Position numbers and translations under genes: made by a program
Source: Paracyclopina nana
Taxonomy: Eukaryota > Arthropoda > Copepoda > Cyclopoida > Cyclopettidae
Length of the DNA: 64,000 nucleotides
NCBI GenBank assembly: GCA_019096065.1
Contig: JAGUCH010000007.1
Coordinates: 3,184,501 to 3,248,500, forward strand
Direction: 5' to 3'
Notes under the pieces: model-generated
What the model saw: the letters and a program-made list of their open reading frames with translations, nothing else
Database searches by the model: none
What the model was told of the DNA's origin: nothing
Shown: piece by piece, positions 1 through 11,728 of the stretch
How positions within the stretch are numbered: the first letter of the stretch is position 1
Layout of the letters: every line of letters begins with the position of its first letter

Positions 1-346
1 ATAAAATGTGCTGCATAAATCATTACTTTTCCAAATGTATTTTATTTCAGAATCACAGATTTTTCTTTTTACTATTTCTGCTTACCTCACTGTGTAATTA
101 TTTGGGTTTGGGTTGCTCCTCGGAGATTTTCTGTGAAATTGAGTGATGAAATGTGAAATGTGAGGAGCCCATAGGCCAATAACAATCTTTTCTGATTTTC
201 TTTCTGAACAAAATAGCCTGTAGGCAAACCAACTTTCAGTCAAAGCCTCCAAAATTGCATCCCCCCTTCTTAATTATGGATGATTATATTATTGCAAAAC
301 CCACAAATAAGAGAGGTTGAGTGACCTAACTCCCTTTTATTTCCAG
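1..346. other. Intron (or 5' flank) upstream of the first visible espin exon
   Basis: AT-rich sequence with no supported coding region. It ends in a pyrimidine-rich stretch and an AG at 345-346, which is the acceptor of the first visible ankyrin exon. Earlier espin exons, with the start codon, should lie to the left of the window. Confidence 0.6.
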
Positions 347-3300
347 ATATGGAAGAATGAATGTGCTAAGATGGCTTCTTTATGAGTCAGAGGATGGAGT
401 TGAGGCAACCAAATCTGGACACTCAAGAATAAGAGCAGGAGGACATTATTACAACAACAATAAAAATACTCACAGCAGTGGCACCAAAAGTTATCATCAC
501 ATAGATGAAAATGATCCAAATAATTCTGGAGCCTTGGCATTACATTATGCAGCAGCAAGAGGATGTCTAGATTGTGTCAAATTATTGGTGGAATCTTCCC
601 CAGATTTCAGGTAAAATTAAATTTTGTGGAGTACTAAAAAAATACAAAAAAGGAAGGAAGGTGAAATTTGGTGATCTTTTTCTCATACAACATTTCAAGT
701 ACAGATGATTTCACACTTGACAAAACTGGCAGCATCTTTTCATGCTGTGATCATGGTTCAACAATTTGATCTCATTCAGTTTTTGGCCATTTTCTATAAG
801 AACCACACTACTTACAAGGTGCCATTGTGTCTGTGCTGAACAATGGAAAAAGGCAAAAAATACCTGATGGATTAGTGTGTCATCATCACTATTTCCTGAT
901 TTCCATTTCAGAATAAATAATGTAAGAAAGTTGATTTTCACTTCGTTCCCTTGCATATTTTGTAAGTTATAGTAGTTTCAAGCAGAAACACTTAGCAAAA
1001 AGCCATGAATCTGAAAATCAGAAAATTCTTTGCACACTTCACATGGCTTAGATTACAAATCAATTGCCGTTTCAAAGTTTTGAGAAATTGAATGCTTGTT
1101 GGGCTGATTTTGAAGAATTTTTTAGCCTTGGAAAAATCTTTACTTTTGAAAAAGCATCCATTGTAGAATTTCCAATTAGAATTCTTTTCTCAGAAAAAAT
1201 ATTTTCTGGTAAACAAGAGTGTGCATATTTCTTATCTTTTTTCTCTCAAAACTTGCTAACTCATCTTGAAGAGTCTTTGAACTATTTAAATGTTTTTTCA
1301 AAAATTGTAGAATTATGTTCACAAAATATCTTGGGTTAAAAATCAGCTTCATAATTTTGATTTATTTATATGTGGAAAAAATTGGAAAACAAAGGAGATC
1401 TTTTTTGTTTGTAGTCCACTGCATGAGTAAAGAAAATTCCTGTTGTAGGTCAAGCCAAATAGACTTGGCATAGCTTTTGAACCCCCATAGTAAAGTGAAA
1501 GCAGCAGCACAATTGCCAAAAACTGTTTAGCTGCTGCTGTCCTGAAACTGAGAGTTATACTAGACTACTCAGAGTGCTCAGCTATAAGGACAAAAAAAGC
1601 ATGTTGGCTATTTCTGACCCCCATTCAGTTGTGAACCTGTGAAAATTATGCCTCTCAAAGACACCCCATGGGGTAGCATGAGACAGAATAGGGGGGCTCA
1701 GCATACCCCTGGGAATGCTCCAAGGCCCCCGAGGCCATCTTATTTACCTCCAGCTCCCCCAAAGTGCTCACTTTCTCCCCTACCCCCATCCTTGCCAAAT
1801 GAAGATTCTACGGTGACCAAAAATGGCCATGATCATAAAGACACTACTGACTGCTTTTATGAAGAAGAGCTTGAACTCAAGCTAGAGCCCAAGAATAACT
1901 CCTTTGATGTGGAGGTCACTTTACCAATCAAAATTGATGAGGTGTCCACTGAAGCCTCTGAAGACTCCAGTGACTCTGAAGACACCACCACCACAACAGA
2001 CAGTAGTGATTTCCAGCCTTCTGTTAATATTGTTGAAGTCATTGATCTCAAGGACTGTGAAGGCTTGGAAGATGTTCAAGAGTGCACAGTCAATGAGGTT
2101 GAGGAAGAATCTGATGGGGAAGGAGAAGATCAGCTTGAATTTGATAATGAGGGGATTAAACCAGATCTTGAATCAAACCATGTCCTTGAATCTGATGAAG
2201 AGCTTGTAGAAGTAATTGATCAAGATGATGAAGAGCTTGAAGAAATGATTGATCAAGATGATGAAGTCATTGATCACGGTGATGAGCCAGATGCAGTTCC
2301 TGATATGGAGCTTGATCAAGCTGTAGAAGAGCTTGAAGCTGAAATGGAGCTGGAACATGCTGAAGAGCCTGAGGCTGAAATGGATCTTGAGTACCATCCA
2401 GAAGATTTGCCAATTGATGAAACCAATGTAAATCAAAACCAAAATGATGTGGTAGTTGAGATTGACCATCCTGATTCTGAAATTGAATTAGATACTCCGG
2501 TTTCAAATGAAGACATTACTAATGAAGAAGTCTCTAATGAGGATGTTGAGCTACAAAGTGGGGAGCATGTGGCAAAAAATGATGGACAACGCCTTGACCA
2601 TGATCAAGAGCAAGCAGATGAAAGTGTGCAGCAAGATTTGGAAAAGAATGCAAACGATATTGAATCTCAAGGCAGACTCAGCTTTGAGACTCCCAATGTT
2701 GAAGCTGTGCTTGTCGACGACTTACATTGCATTTCGAAAGCAGCTGCTGTCACTGATGAAGAAAGGGCAGAAGACATAAGAAAAGCAATGCTTAGAAGGA
2801 TGCCAACACCTAAAATTCCTCCTTTTGTAAAGACTGAGCCACCTTGCAATTTCCAGGATGACCCTTCAACTTGGATTGAATGGTTGGAAGATGAAGTAAA
2901 GATATTCAAGGAGGTCCAAGACAAAAGGAAATCTGAGGCTGCAGAAAAAAGGTTAAAAGAGGATGAGCAGGCTGCTGCTGTTGAGATCATTGAAAATGAA
3001 AGCAAAGGTCACAATGATGATGCTGAAGTTGTTGTAAATGAAGGTGAAGTCATCAGTGAAAAGGCAGAGCTTGCAAATGAAGAGAATGAAGAAACTGATG
3101 ATTGGGAATGGGAGGAAGATGATGAAGAACAAGAAGATGCTGAGCAAGTTGTTGAAGAAGGCTCAAATGAACAGCAATCAGCTGATCCTGATCTTGAGCC
3201 TATTACTGAGAAGGTCGCAGTTTTATTAAGCATAGCTGATGAGTTAGCTGAGCAAAGTGAAAATACTGAACTTAGTGATGGCAAAGTAAAAGCTGAGCAA

Positions 3301-6300
3301 AGAGAGAACAACAATGTGACTGAGCAAAGTGTGTACAATGATGTGACTGAGCAAAGTGTGTACAATGATGTGACTGAGCAAAATGAAAATAACAACAAAG
3401 ACTCACTGAGTGACGGCTATGACTTACCTCAGCTTAATGACAACAATGAAAAAAATGAGCTGAGTCCAAATAAAAATATTGATGAGCAAGCTGAGAAATC
3501 AGATACCTTTAGTCTTGAACCAAGTGGAACTCAGCCAGCCAATTCAGCCAAGAAAAGAGTCATTCTCAGCTCTGAAAGAGACTCTGATCCAATGGAAGTG
3601 ATTGAAAAGATGCGACAGATGCGACAAAATCGGGTTCTTCAAAGGCATTTGTCAGCTGACGCTAATAATGCATCTTCAGCAGCTCCTCCCTTCATGAGAC
3701 TTCACTCCAATCCTGGCCAGATAAGATCCAGAGCTTCTAGCATTGCCACAGAAGACAGTCTGGATGACATGCTTGGAAGGGTGAAAAAGCTGAGGGAGGA
3801 AAGGCAACAAATTCTCAAGGATATGGCTATGCTCAAGGATGCATTTGATGAATCATGTGACTTAGCAACTGAGACCAAAGATGATACCACTGAGAACCCC
3901 ATACTCAGACATGGAAGCTTTGATTCTGGATTTGGCACCAAATCTGTGACTGCAGACAGCTCAGAAATCTCAAGTCAAGCCACAAGGAAAGTGAGTCATG
4001 AGAATCATGAGTCCTCTTCTGCTGATACTATTTACTGCTTCATTTGTGATGAGGAGCTAGGGATCAAGTTGAACAAAGGAGCAATCATGCATATGGGTCT
4101 CGAAGATGGAGAGCCAATTTGTCCAGAAGCACTGAACTTGACTGACAAGAGCAAAGCCAAGATCAAGAACATTGCACTCACCAAGCATCTTGACCTAAGA
4201 GCCAAATATGAGTTCCTTGAGACTCTGGACTTAGACATAATCACCAATGAAGATGATGATCTCACATCTGAAGATGTTCTTCATAAGGTGGAAAGCTTTC
4301 TGGACAATATAGAAGAGCAAAAGAAAAGAGACGAGGAGCAATTTGACCTGCTCAGAGCTGGAGCCATTGATGAGATCTTTGCTGCTGAATTCTCAGCAGA
4401 TGTGGACAAGTCCATTATGACCAGCTCTTGCACATCAGACTATGCTGACTACTCTGAAGAAGTAGATGAGGAAGAAGAAGAAAATGATGCATTTCAAACT
4501 GTGATAACTCCTGTGGCTCCACAAGCTCCTCCTGTACCCCCACCTCCTCCTCCAGTGCCTTCAAGTCTTCTTCCACATCAGGCTGATCAAGATCAGGTTC
4601 AGCAATCAAGAGCCGCTCTTTTGGACTCTATCAAATCAGGCTTGCCCAGACTGAAGAAAACTCCAATGACAGACCAGGACAAGAGCCAGCCTCTTGAGGC
4701 TGGAAAAGTCTTACACAAGCATTTGGCACCCAGGGCTTTTACCAAGGAGGTCAGAGATCTCATGCATGAAATTCAGCACTCAGCTGATATCAAGCTGAAA
4801 AAGACCAAAACTGTGGACAAGAGTAGGCCTTATATTCCTGCAGATATTGAAATTTACTTCTATGCTGGGCCCAATTCTGACAAGTCTTTGGCACCACCTC
4901 CAATGTCCAGAGCCATTCCAAGCAAACTTCCAAGTCCTCCTCCACCTCCAAAGCCAGAGCCTAAGCCAGTTAAAAAAGTCTCACAGAGCTGGTAAGCCAG
5001 AAAAAAACTGCATTTCATTGCTTTTGGCTCATTCATGAGACATTTGAGCTGAAAATACTTTACAAATCTAACAATCCTGTTTGTATTGTTTTTCTACCGT
5101 TCCATTCTCAATCAGGACTTGAATCAAGTTTTTTGAGGCCATTATGAAGAGAGAGTACTAAATATTGCTTAATTTAGTAGTTCTACTTTTTTATCACAAT
5201 GATTCATATTTTTATTTGCTTTTACCTTCAATTTGGCAACAACTCTTTCAAAACGCAGATTTGTTGACCAAGCTGATTCGATTTAGAATTGTTTATTCAT
5301 ATAACATTGGCAGCACAATGGTGCATCACCATCTGTATCTCCTTATTCTCCTCTCAAAAAAGATTCCACTTGACAGATTCCCTTGAGTTGGTGCAGTAAT
5401 TGCATAATAAATATATGTCACAATACCACAACATGTATTTCAGACCAATATACACCATAAGCAGAACTCTAGCACATAGTAACAATAATGTGTCAATATT
5501 TGCAGTGCCAACAGTCAGATGGACAATGGAGTGACCCCAGTTTACCTTGCCAGTCAAGAAGGTCATTTAGATGTGCTTCAATATTTAGTCAATGAGGCTG
5601 ATGGATCACTCCACACCAGAGCACATGATGGGATGGCACCAATCCATGCTGCAGCCCAAATGGGCTGTCTCAGCTGCCTCAAATGGATGGTAGATGAGCA
5701 GGCAAGTCTTATGAAAAATGTAGAATGACTCAGCTAAAATTGTTAACTAATTTTTTCCATCTCAGGGCATGAATGTCAACTTGAAGGATGGTGACAACGC
5801 CACTCCCCTTCATTTTGCAGCCTCTCGAGGTCATTTGAAGGTGGTTCGGTGGCTGCTGAGACGAGGTGCCAAAATAAGCAATGACAAGCATGGCAAGAGC
5901 CCAATTGATGATGCTCAGACCAACAGACAAGGTGATGTGGTGGCAATTCTTGAAGACCTCAATAATGGGGAGAGTGACCAAGCTTTTGATGAGGATGGCA
6001 CTTGTACATGCAGCAGTCATGAGGTAAGTGTAAACAGTCATGCAATGCCTGTCATTCATTAAAAATCATCACTTGTCATCACATGAGATGATTGGGATGT
6101 GGGAAATTGCCAAGTCAGAGCATTGTCTGAATGTTCCCTACATGGTAACGCTTTTTTATGAAGAGTGGTATCCAAAAGAGATCAAATTAAGATAGCCTTG
6201 TCGATTTTGAAGTAAAAAGCTCTGATTTTAAAATATCCAAAATCCAAAAATCTAAAAATGAGACTGGTCATTTTCAAATATCCACTTAGTGATTTGATAA

Positions 6301-9300
6301 AGTTAGTTTTTTTCAAATTTTCTTGATTGAAGATTTATGGTAATGCTCTGAAAATGTTGACCTATATTTCAGTCCTTGATGGCAAGCCATGCCAAAAAGC
6401 CATTTTATCTACACCCACCCTCGGAATCAGGTGAGAGTAGGAAAAGTCGACCACCACAGCCCAATTTGGACGAGAGGCTGAGGCAATATTCTGCCTATGA
6501 GTTAAATAGGAGGCCAAACAAGAAAAAAGTATCTAGTCAATATTCAGAGTCCTGTGAGGATTCCTCAGGCTCATTCTTCCTACACGATCCCTCATCCACA
6601 CTTGGATATAACAGGCTTAGTGATTTGTTCCCTAACTCAGCTCAAACTGTCTGCAGTGATGACAGTGGTGTGGGATTAACCAGTCCAAACCATAAACCTT
6701 TGTCAAGACCAAGAAACAAACCACCTAGCCCTCCATTCACAGGTAAAGCTGTTATTTTTACCCTCAATTACATTTTTACTTTTTAATTAGGTGCCTAATT
6801 GCTACTTGATTGGCCATATTTAGCCTTGAGTATTTTTGTTGTAGGGGACTTTTCCTAGTCAATAATGATGACTCAGCCGAAATCTGGCAAAACAAGCCTT
6901 TGATCTAAATGCAGTTGAAAAGTGCATTCCATTAGGACCTTTTTACCTTTCAAAGGCCTTTTCCCAGTCAATTGAATTTCAAGCTTAAAATTGTCCTCTG
7001 GGCCATTTGACCTTTCCAATTTAATTCATTTCATGCTTTTGAAATCATGATAACCACTCAAAATTGCTGATTTCAATGATGTTTGGTGGGGAACCAGTTT
7101 TATTTGTCAGCTGCCTGTTTTGAATCCAGTTGGCAGTTTTTGGTAGCATTACCATCAGTATTGGTTGCAAAATAAAAGTGTGCTCTTTCTTCCCTTGAAT
7201 GACTAGTAAGTTTCTCCCAGGCACAACAAAAGATTTTCCCCTTAAAAGCACCTCATTGAGAGTTGTAGCAGTAGACAAAGCAGAAAGGCAATTTAGTAGG
7301 CTTGTTTCTCAGAGGGAAAAGCCAAATGTACCATGCTTAACACAAATTCTAAATAGGGAAGCGTACTAAATTGAAACAAAAGAAGTCAGTCTGGTAGCAC
7401 TATTTTCCTCAATGCGCTATCCAAAAGAGAAACTATGCTTCCCATAGTCTACTTTGGGGTAGCAAACGACTCTAGAATTTGAAGCTAATGAATTCTTTTC
7501 TTATAGAGCGAAAAGAGGTCCTTAGGCGGAGTGTGTCCACTCCTGCAGCCCCGCCCGTGCCACCCCCGCCTCCCCCACCCTCGTCACGCCCAACATTGAG
7601 CCGAAAAGAGCAACTTTTTGGTCCTGACTTTGTTGAGGGTGATGAGAATGATGTGCATGCGGTGAAGCCTTCAGATCTTCTCAAGAAAAAGAGGCAGCCT
7701 CGCCCATTATCGGAAGAAGAAGTGAAGAAGAGCTCTGGTGCCACGCCTGCTCTGCCATTCGTTCCACCCAAATTCCCTCCTAATATTGTCAAAGTTGGGG
7801 AAGAGGACAACATCACACTAATCAAGCCTTCAGAGTACCTGAAAAGCATTACCACCACTGAGGCCACGCCCACTGCTGCATTATCTAGTGAAACACACAG
7901 AGTTCAGGTGCACACAGGTGCACCCCCTCCACCACCTCCTCCACCACCACCGCCACCTCCTCCTCCTTGTCCTCCACCAACTTTGGCCAAAAGTTCCCCT
8001 TCATCCACCATAAGCAAGGATGAGAAAGCAAATGTAACTCCTATTGCTTCTATGGCCATTAGCATCAAGGACTTGCAAAGTGTTCAGCTAAGGAAAACAG
8101 AGAAACTCACCAAAACTATGTCAGCACCCCCAATTCCTGGTAAGAAATGAGCCCTGTTATCTAAGTGCAATTATTCTAGCCATAGTTCATAAAAAAGAGC
8201 AAATTGGGTTTAGGCTTTTTTATTAATTTTAAAATTACTTTAATGTAGCCAATCTAGAAGCCCTGATTTTCCTTATAGCGTAATCCAAAAGAGAAGCTTC
8301 AAGATTGAATTGTCTGCTTTGGGCTTGCAACTTCAAAACAAAGTGCATTTTATGGCTATTTCTCAAACGTTTCTCAAGGCCGAGAAAGTTTCCCCATCTT
8401 TTCTGATTTTTTCAGCCAGAGATTCTCTTTTGGTGGGGGAATAAGGCAAGCAGAGCTAGCTGTCATTTTTGGATTTATTACAGGCTTCCCTTCTGGAGGT
8501 GGAGGAAATCCAATCACTGGTTCGGCTTCTGGGTTCAAAACCGCGAAAAACGATCTAATAGCAGAATTGAAAATGTCTCACACGGTGGGTGGAGTGTCAA
8601 AGTTGAGATCAGAGCAGCAAAAGTTGCAAGAGGAGCATGAAAAGGAGCAATACAAGAGGTTTCTGGCTCAATTTACCATGGAAAACTTTTTGGAAAAGGT
8701 AAGCACCAGCAAATTTCTTCCTGCTGTTGAACTTTTTGTAATGTGTGATGTTCATCACTGCATGAAAAGGTTTTTATCAAAAGAACAAGCAATTGATTGT
8801 CCTATGTGATGTTCCACTTAAAAAGAAAATATCAGCTTCACTCATGCTACATCAGAGATAGCTGAACAAAATACTGATAAATCATTATGAACACATTCAT
8901 AGTTTGTGCTGATAAGGTTTTCCCTGCTGCCCAGTCAGCTGGCCTTTTTTATAATTAGTGTCTTAGTAGGGATTATGATGAATAATTCCCAGGTAAATAC
9001 ATGAGAAGGTGGTATTCAATGTTTATGAAAAATTGAATTTTCCCACAAAGGTCCCCACTCATGATCCCAATGGAGCTGAAATCCCCACGTGGAAGCGTGA
9101 GATGATGGCGAAAAAGGCCGCAGAAAAGGGTAAAAAGGAGGCCATCCAAAGGAAGGCCAAGGAAGACGAGGAAAGAAAGATGGCCGCCATGCCTGTCTGG
9201 AAGAAACAATTGATTGAAAAGAAGATGGAGGATCCCAAAAGGTAACTAATCCCACCATTATTTCCCCATGCTCATACAAGTGAATATTCTTGCCACAGCG

Positions 9301-11280
9301 AGCGAAAGCGGCGAAAAGAGCGCGAAAAAGAGCGCAAACGCAAGTTGATTTGCAAGCTTTGAAAGTAAGAAAATCCTCCGTTTGTTTACGCGTGTTTTTG
9401 TTTTGAAGTTTGAAGGCGTGCGCGCGGAGAAGCGCACACTCATGACCAGTGCGCGCGCGACTCGCTTGACTCTGCTTAATTTTCAAGCAGAAACTGAACC
9501 TCTTTTGGGGTGTGCTTATCTCAACTATTTTTATGACACACAGCCCTGCTAATGCTGTAGTTGAGGCCAAATCCAGAGTTGTGACACTGGATTCAGTCAT
9601 TTGTGGGGTGCAAACAAAGTTGGAGAGTTTTAAAGCTGCCCCACAAATTTTGCCACAATCTGATGGAGAAGAGGGGCTGGGCATTAAAGGAAATAGGGGA
9701 GAAGACTTTAAATCTGTTCTGAGTAAGTTCAGTGGTGAACAGAAGCAACTGAAGAGGAGCAATGATGCAAAAAATGGGAAAGGCAAACAGAGAGAAGAAT
9801 GTGAAGATGTGAATGGCAGCAGCAAAGAATTCACCATCCAAATGTCTGATTTACCCCCTAATGAAATTGAAGGGATTGCAAGGACCAAATTGATGTAAGA
9901 CCCCACAAATCCCCTTTGCACCACTACTATATCAGGCTTTGTTGTTGCCATCATTGGAAAAAAGGCCTTATACTTTAATTGGATTCAGATACAGATAAAT
10001 TCATCAGGCTTAGCCACTAAATCTCCTTGTGATGGTCATCTGGAAAAAGTTTCTCTGGCAATTTCAACATTCTTAATTCATGCTCTTCTTCATTCTTTCA
10101 AGTTTTTGAAAAGTCGATAGAAAGCCTGGTGTGAGTAGTGTGTGCAATTTTAGCCAAGTTAATTGAAATATTCCCCCACATGTTAAAATGAGGTAGAACT
10201 GCAACAATATGGCTTACATCAAAGCTTGCTTTTTTCTGCTAGAATGGAGAAATCCAGTAGTGTTTTTAAGCAGCCAGGCCCAGCAGCAATGCAGACAAAT
10301 GGGCTCAGTAATGAGGCTAGCACCATGGTACCAATCAATTCTCCCGGAGCTTCCAAGACAGGTTCGTTGAGCATTTGGCAGCATCAGCAGCCACACAGCT
10401 TGAAAAAGGCTCTTTTTGTGGTTGGGCCATTTTTTTTAAAAAAAGCCTCTTTTTGCCTAGTTTTGGTCTCTATTGATGGTTATGACAGCGAGAAGAGATC
10501 CCTTTTGAGAGGTCTGGAAGCTAATGAGGCTGTGACTAATAACCCTGTCAGGGCTAAATTGGAGGTACACAGAGAAAATTGAAGTGGGATTTTTAAAATA
10601 TTTGGAGATTTGGGCTTATTTTTGGAGTCTAATTAAAATTATGCATAATAGGGTATAATTGGGAAGAGGCTTTCAAGTCCTGCTTTCCAATCAAGAGCAA
10701 TCAGCCCTGAGCCTTTAAATTCAGAACAAGCATCCACCAATGGAGATGTTGATGATGACAGCAATAACCTGATTGAAGAGGAGCAAAAAAACATGTCAAC
10801 ATTGGCTCTAAATGATGTCATCACCATTGCTCCTCCTGTGCCATCCACAAGAAAAAGTGTCACTACTCCACTTGTCATCAAGGCTGAAAAGGCCACAACT
10901 TCACCAATTGCTGTGCAAATTGTGACCTTCCATGATTCCACCACAGACTACTCTAAAATTTCTTTGAGACAATGAAATGCTAGGTAGTTTCATAAATGTG
11001 CTTGTCTTGGGGCCTTTTAAACATATTTTCTTTGTTGTTGTAGTTTTGTTGAATTTAAGAAGAACATTAACATATAAAAAATGTGCTAAGAAATGCTTTG
11101 TTTCATTTCAGGATGACCATTGGAGGATGCCCTTCAGTGTCAGAATCAAGTGAGCCACCTCCAGAGCTGAGCCTTTCACCTGTACCAAATGAAGAAGAAG
11201 AGGAAGAAGAGTTTGATTCTGACATCCCTTGGAAAGGCCTCTTGAGAAAAACTGACAGCAAAATTAACATCAATGAATAA
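347..11280 (+). CDS. Espin/forked-type ankyrin-repeat actin-bundling protein (5' partial, multi-exon)
   Basis: Espins (Drosophila forked) cross-link actin filaments in bristles, microvilli and stereocilia. Phase-consistent exons: 347-610, 5506-5701, 5766-6023, 6373-6742, 7507-8139, 8484-8698, 9051-9241, 9544-9894, then alternative ends. Exons 1-3 encode ankyrin repeats with espin-like wording: [18 protein letters not shown], then [31 protein letters not shown] and [12 protein letters not shown]. Exons 6373-8139 are proline-rich, with runs of 6-15 prolines suited to profilin or SH3 binding. Exon 8484 has a WH2-like start (DLIAELK) followed by a charged helix. Exon 9051 carries the actin-bundling module: [20 protein letters not shown], then [12 protein letters not shown]. 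One 3' end is exon 11112-11280, with an acidic run and a stop at 11278. The phase of 11112 fits the ends of both 9241 and 9894. The start codon lies outside the window. Family assignment is secure; exact isoforms are inferred. Confidence 0.88.
1629..4991 (+). CDS. Giant phase-neutral exon of the espin gene (1121 codons, acidic; cassette or alternative first exon)
   Basis: An acceptor AG at 1627-1628 and a donor GT at 4992-4993 delimit 3363 bases, an exact multiple of three with no stop. The phases match exon 347-610 upstream and exon 5506 downstream, so it can be inserted between two ankyrin repeats without breaking the frame. It also has an ATG at 1648 and could be a first exon. The protein is strongly acidic (Glu/Asp-rich from about residue 70), with imperfect repeats around codons 555-580 (TEQSVYNDV). 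A short cysteine/histidine cluster (CFICDEELG, then [19 protein letters not shown]) lies near residue 805. Proline runs are followed by a WH2-like segment ([18 protein letters not shown]) near residue 990, which suggests actin-monomer binding. I do not know a family for the acidic part. Confidence 0.75.
5702..5765 (+). other. 64-base GC-AG intron of the espin gene
   Basis: The ankyrin exon ends at 5701 and is followed by GCAAGT instead of GTAAGT; the acceptor is CTCAG at 5761-5765. Both sides are in phase 0 and join two ankyrin repeats exactly as espin requires. This is therefore a real non-canonical GC-AG intron and not a gap in the ORF. Confidence 0.8.
10243..10975 (+). CDS. Alternative 3' end of the espin gene (three small exons)
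   Basis: Phase-compatible exons 10243-10361, 10461-10564 and probably 10652-10975 can follow exon 9544-9894 and end at a TGA at 10973. They encode a Ser/Thr/Asn-rich tail with no known domain. I found no in-frame donor linking 10652-10975 to the last exon 11112-11280, so the two look like mutually exclusive C-termini. The acceptor before 10652 is poor in pyrimidines; another AG some 15 bases further on keeps the same phase. Exon boundaries are therefore tentative. Confidence 0.45.
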
Positions 11281-11728
11281 CTTACTTAATGTTTGATACC
11301 GCAACTATTTCAATTTAGCATATAGTATGTACTGATAAAAGCATCTTCAATTTATTTCTAGTTAGAATTCATTCTCACATTGTGCTGAGGGAGCACTTTG
11401 AAACTTTTTTTACTGACTTAGCAAGCATGCACCAGAAATGGTACCAAATCAGGCTGGGATGAGATAATATGCAGCTGACATCTCCAACAGAATGATTGAG
11501 CCTTTAAAAATACTTCCATTTCAGATCACTAAAATTGGCAACTTTTGTTATGATCATCTCAGGCGGGCGCGAAAATTTAAATTTGTTTTGATTTGTTTCT
11601 AGGCCAACTGCACTGGGCAGGCCAGTATAAGAAAGTAAACACATATTGTAGGCTCAAGAATCCAATTTGCATTATGCAAAATAAAAGAATGTAGGAGGGT
11701 GATTTTGCCCAAAATTGACCAGAGAAAA

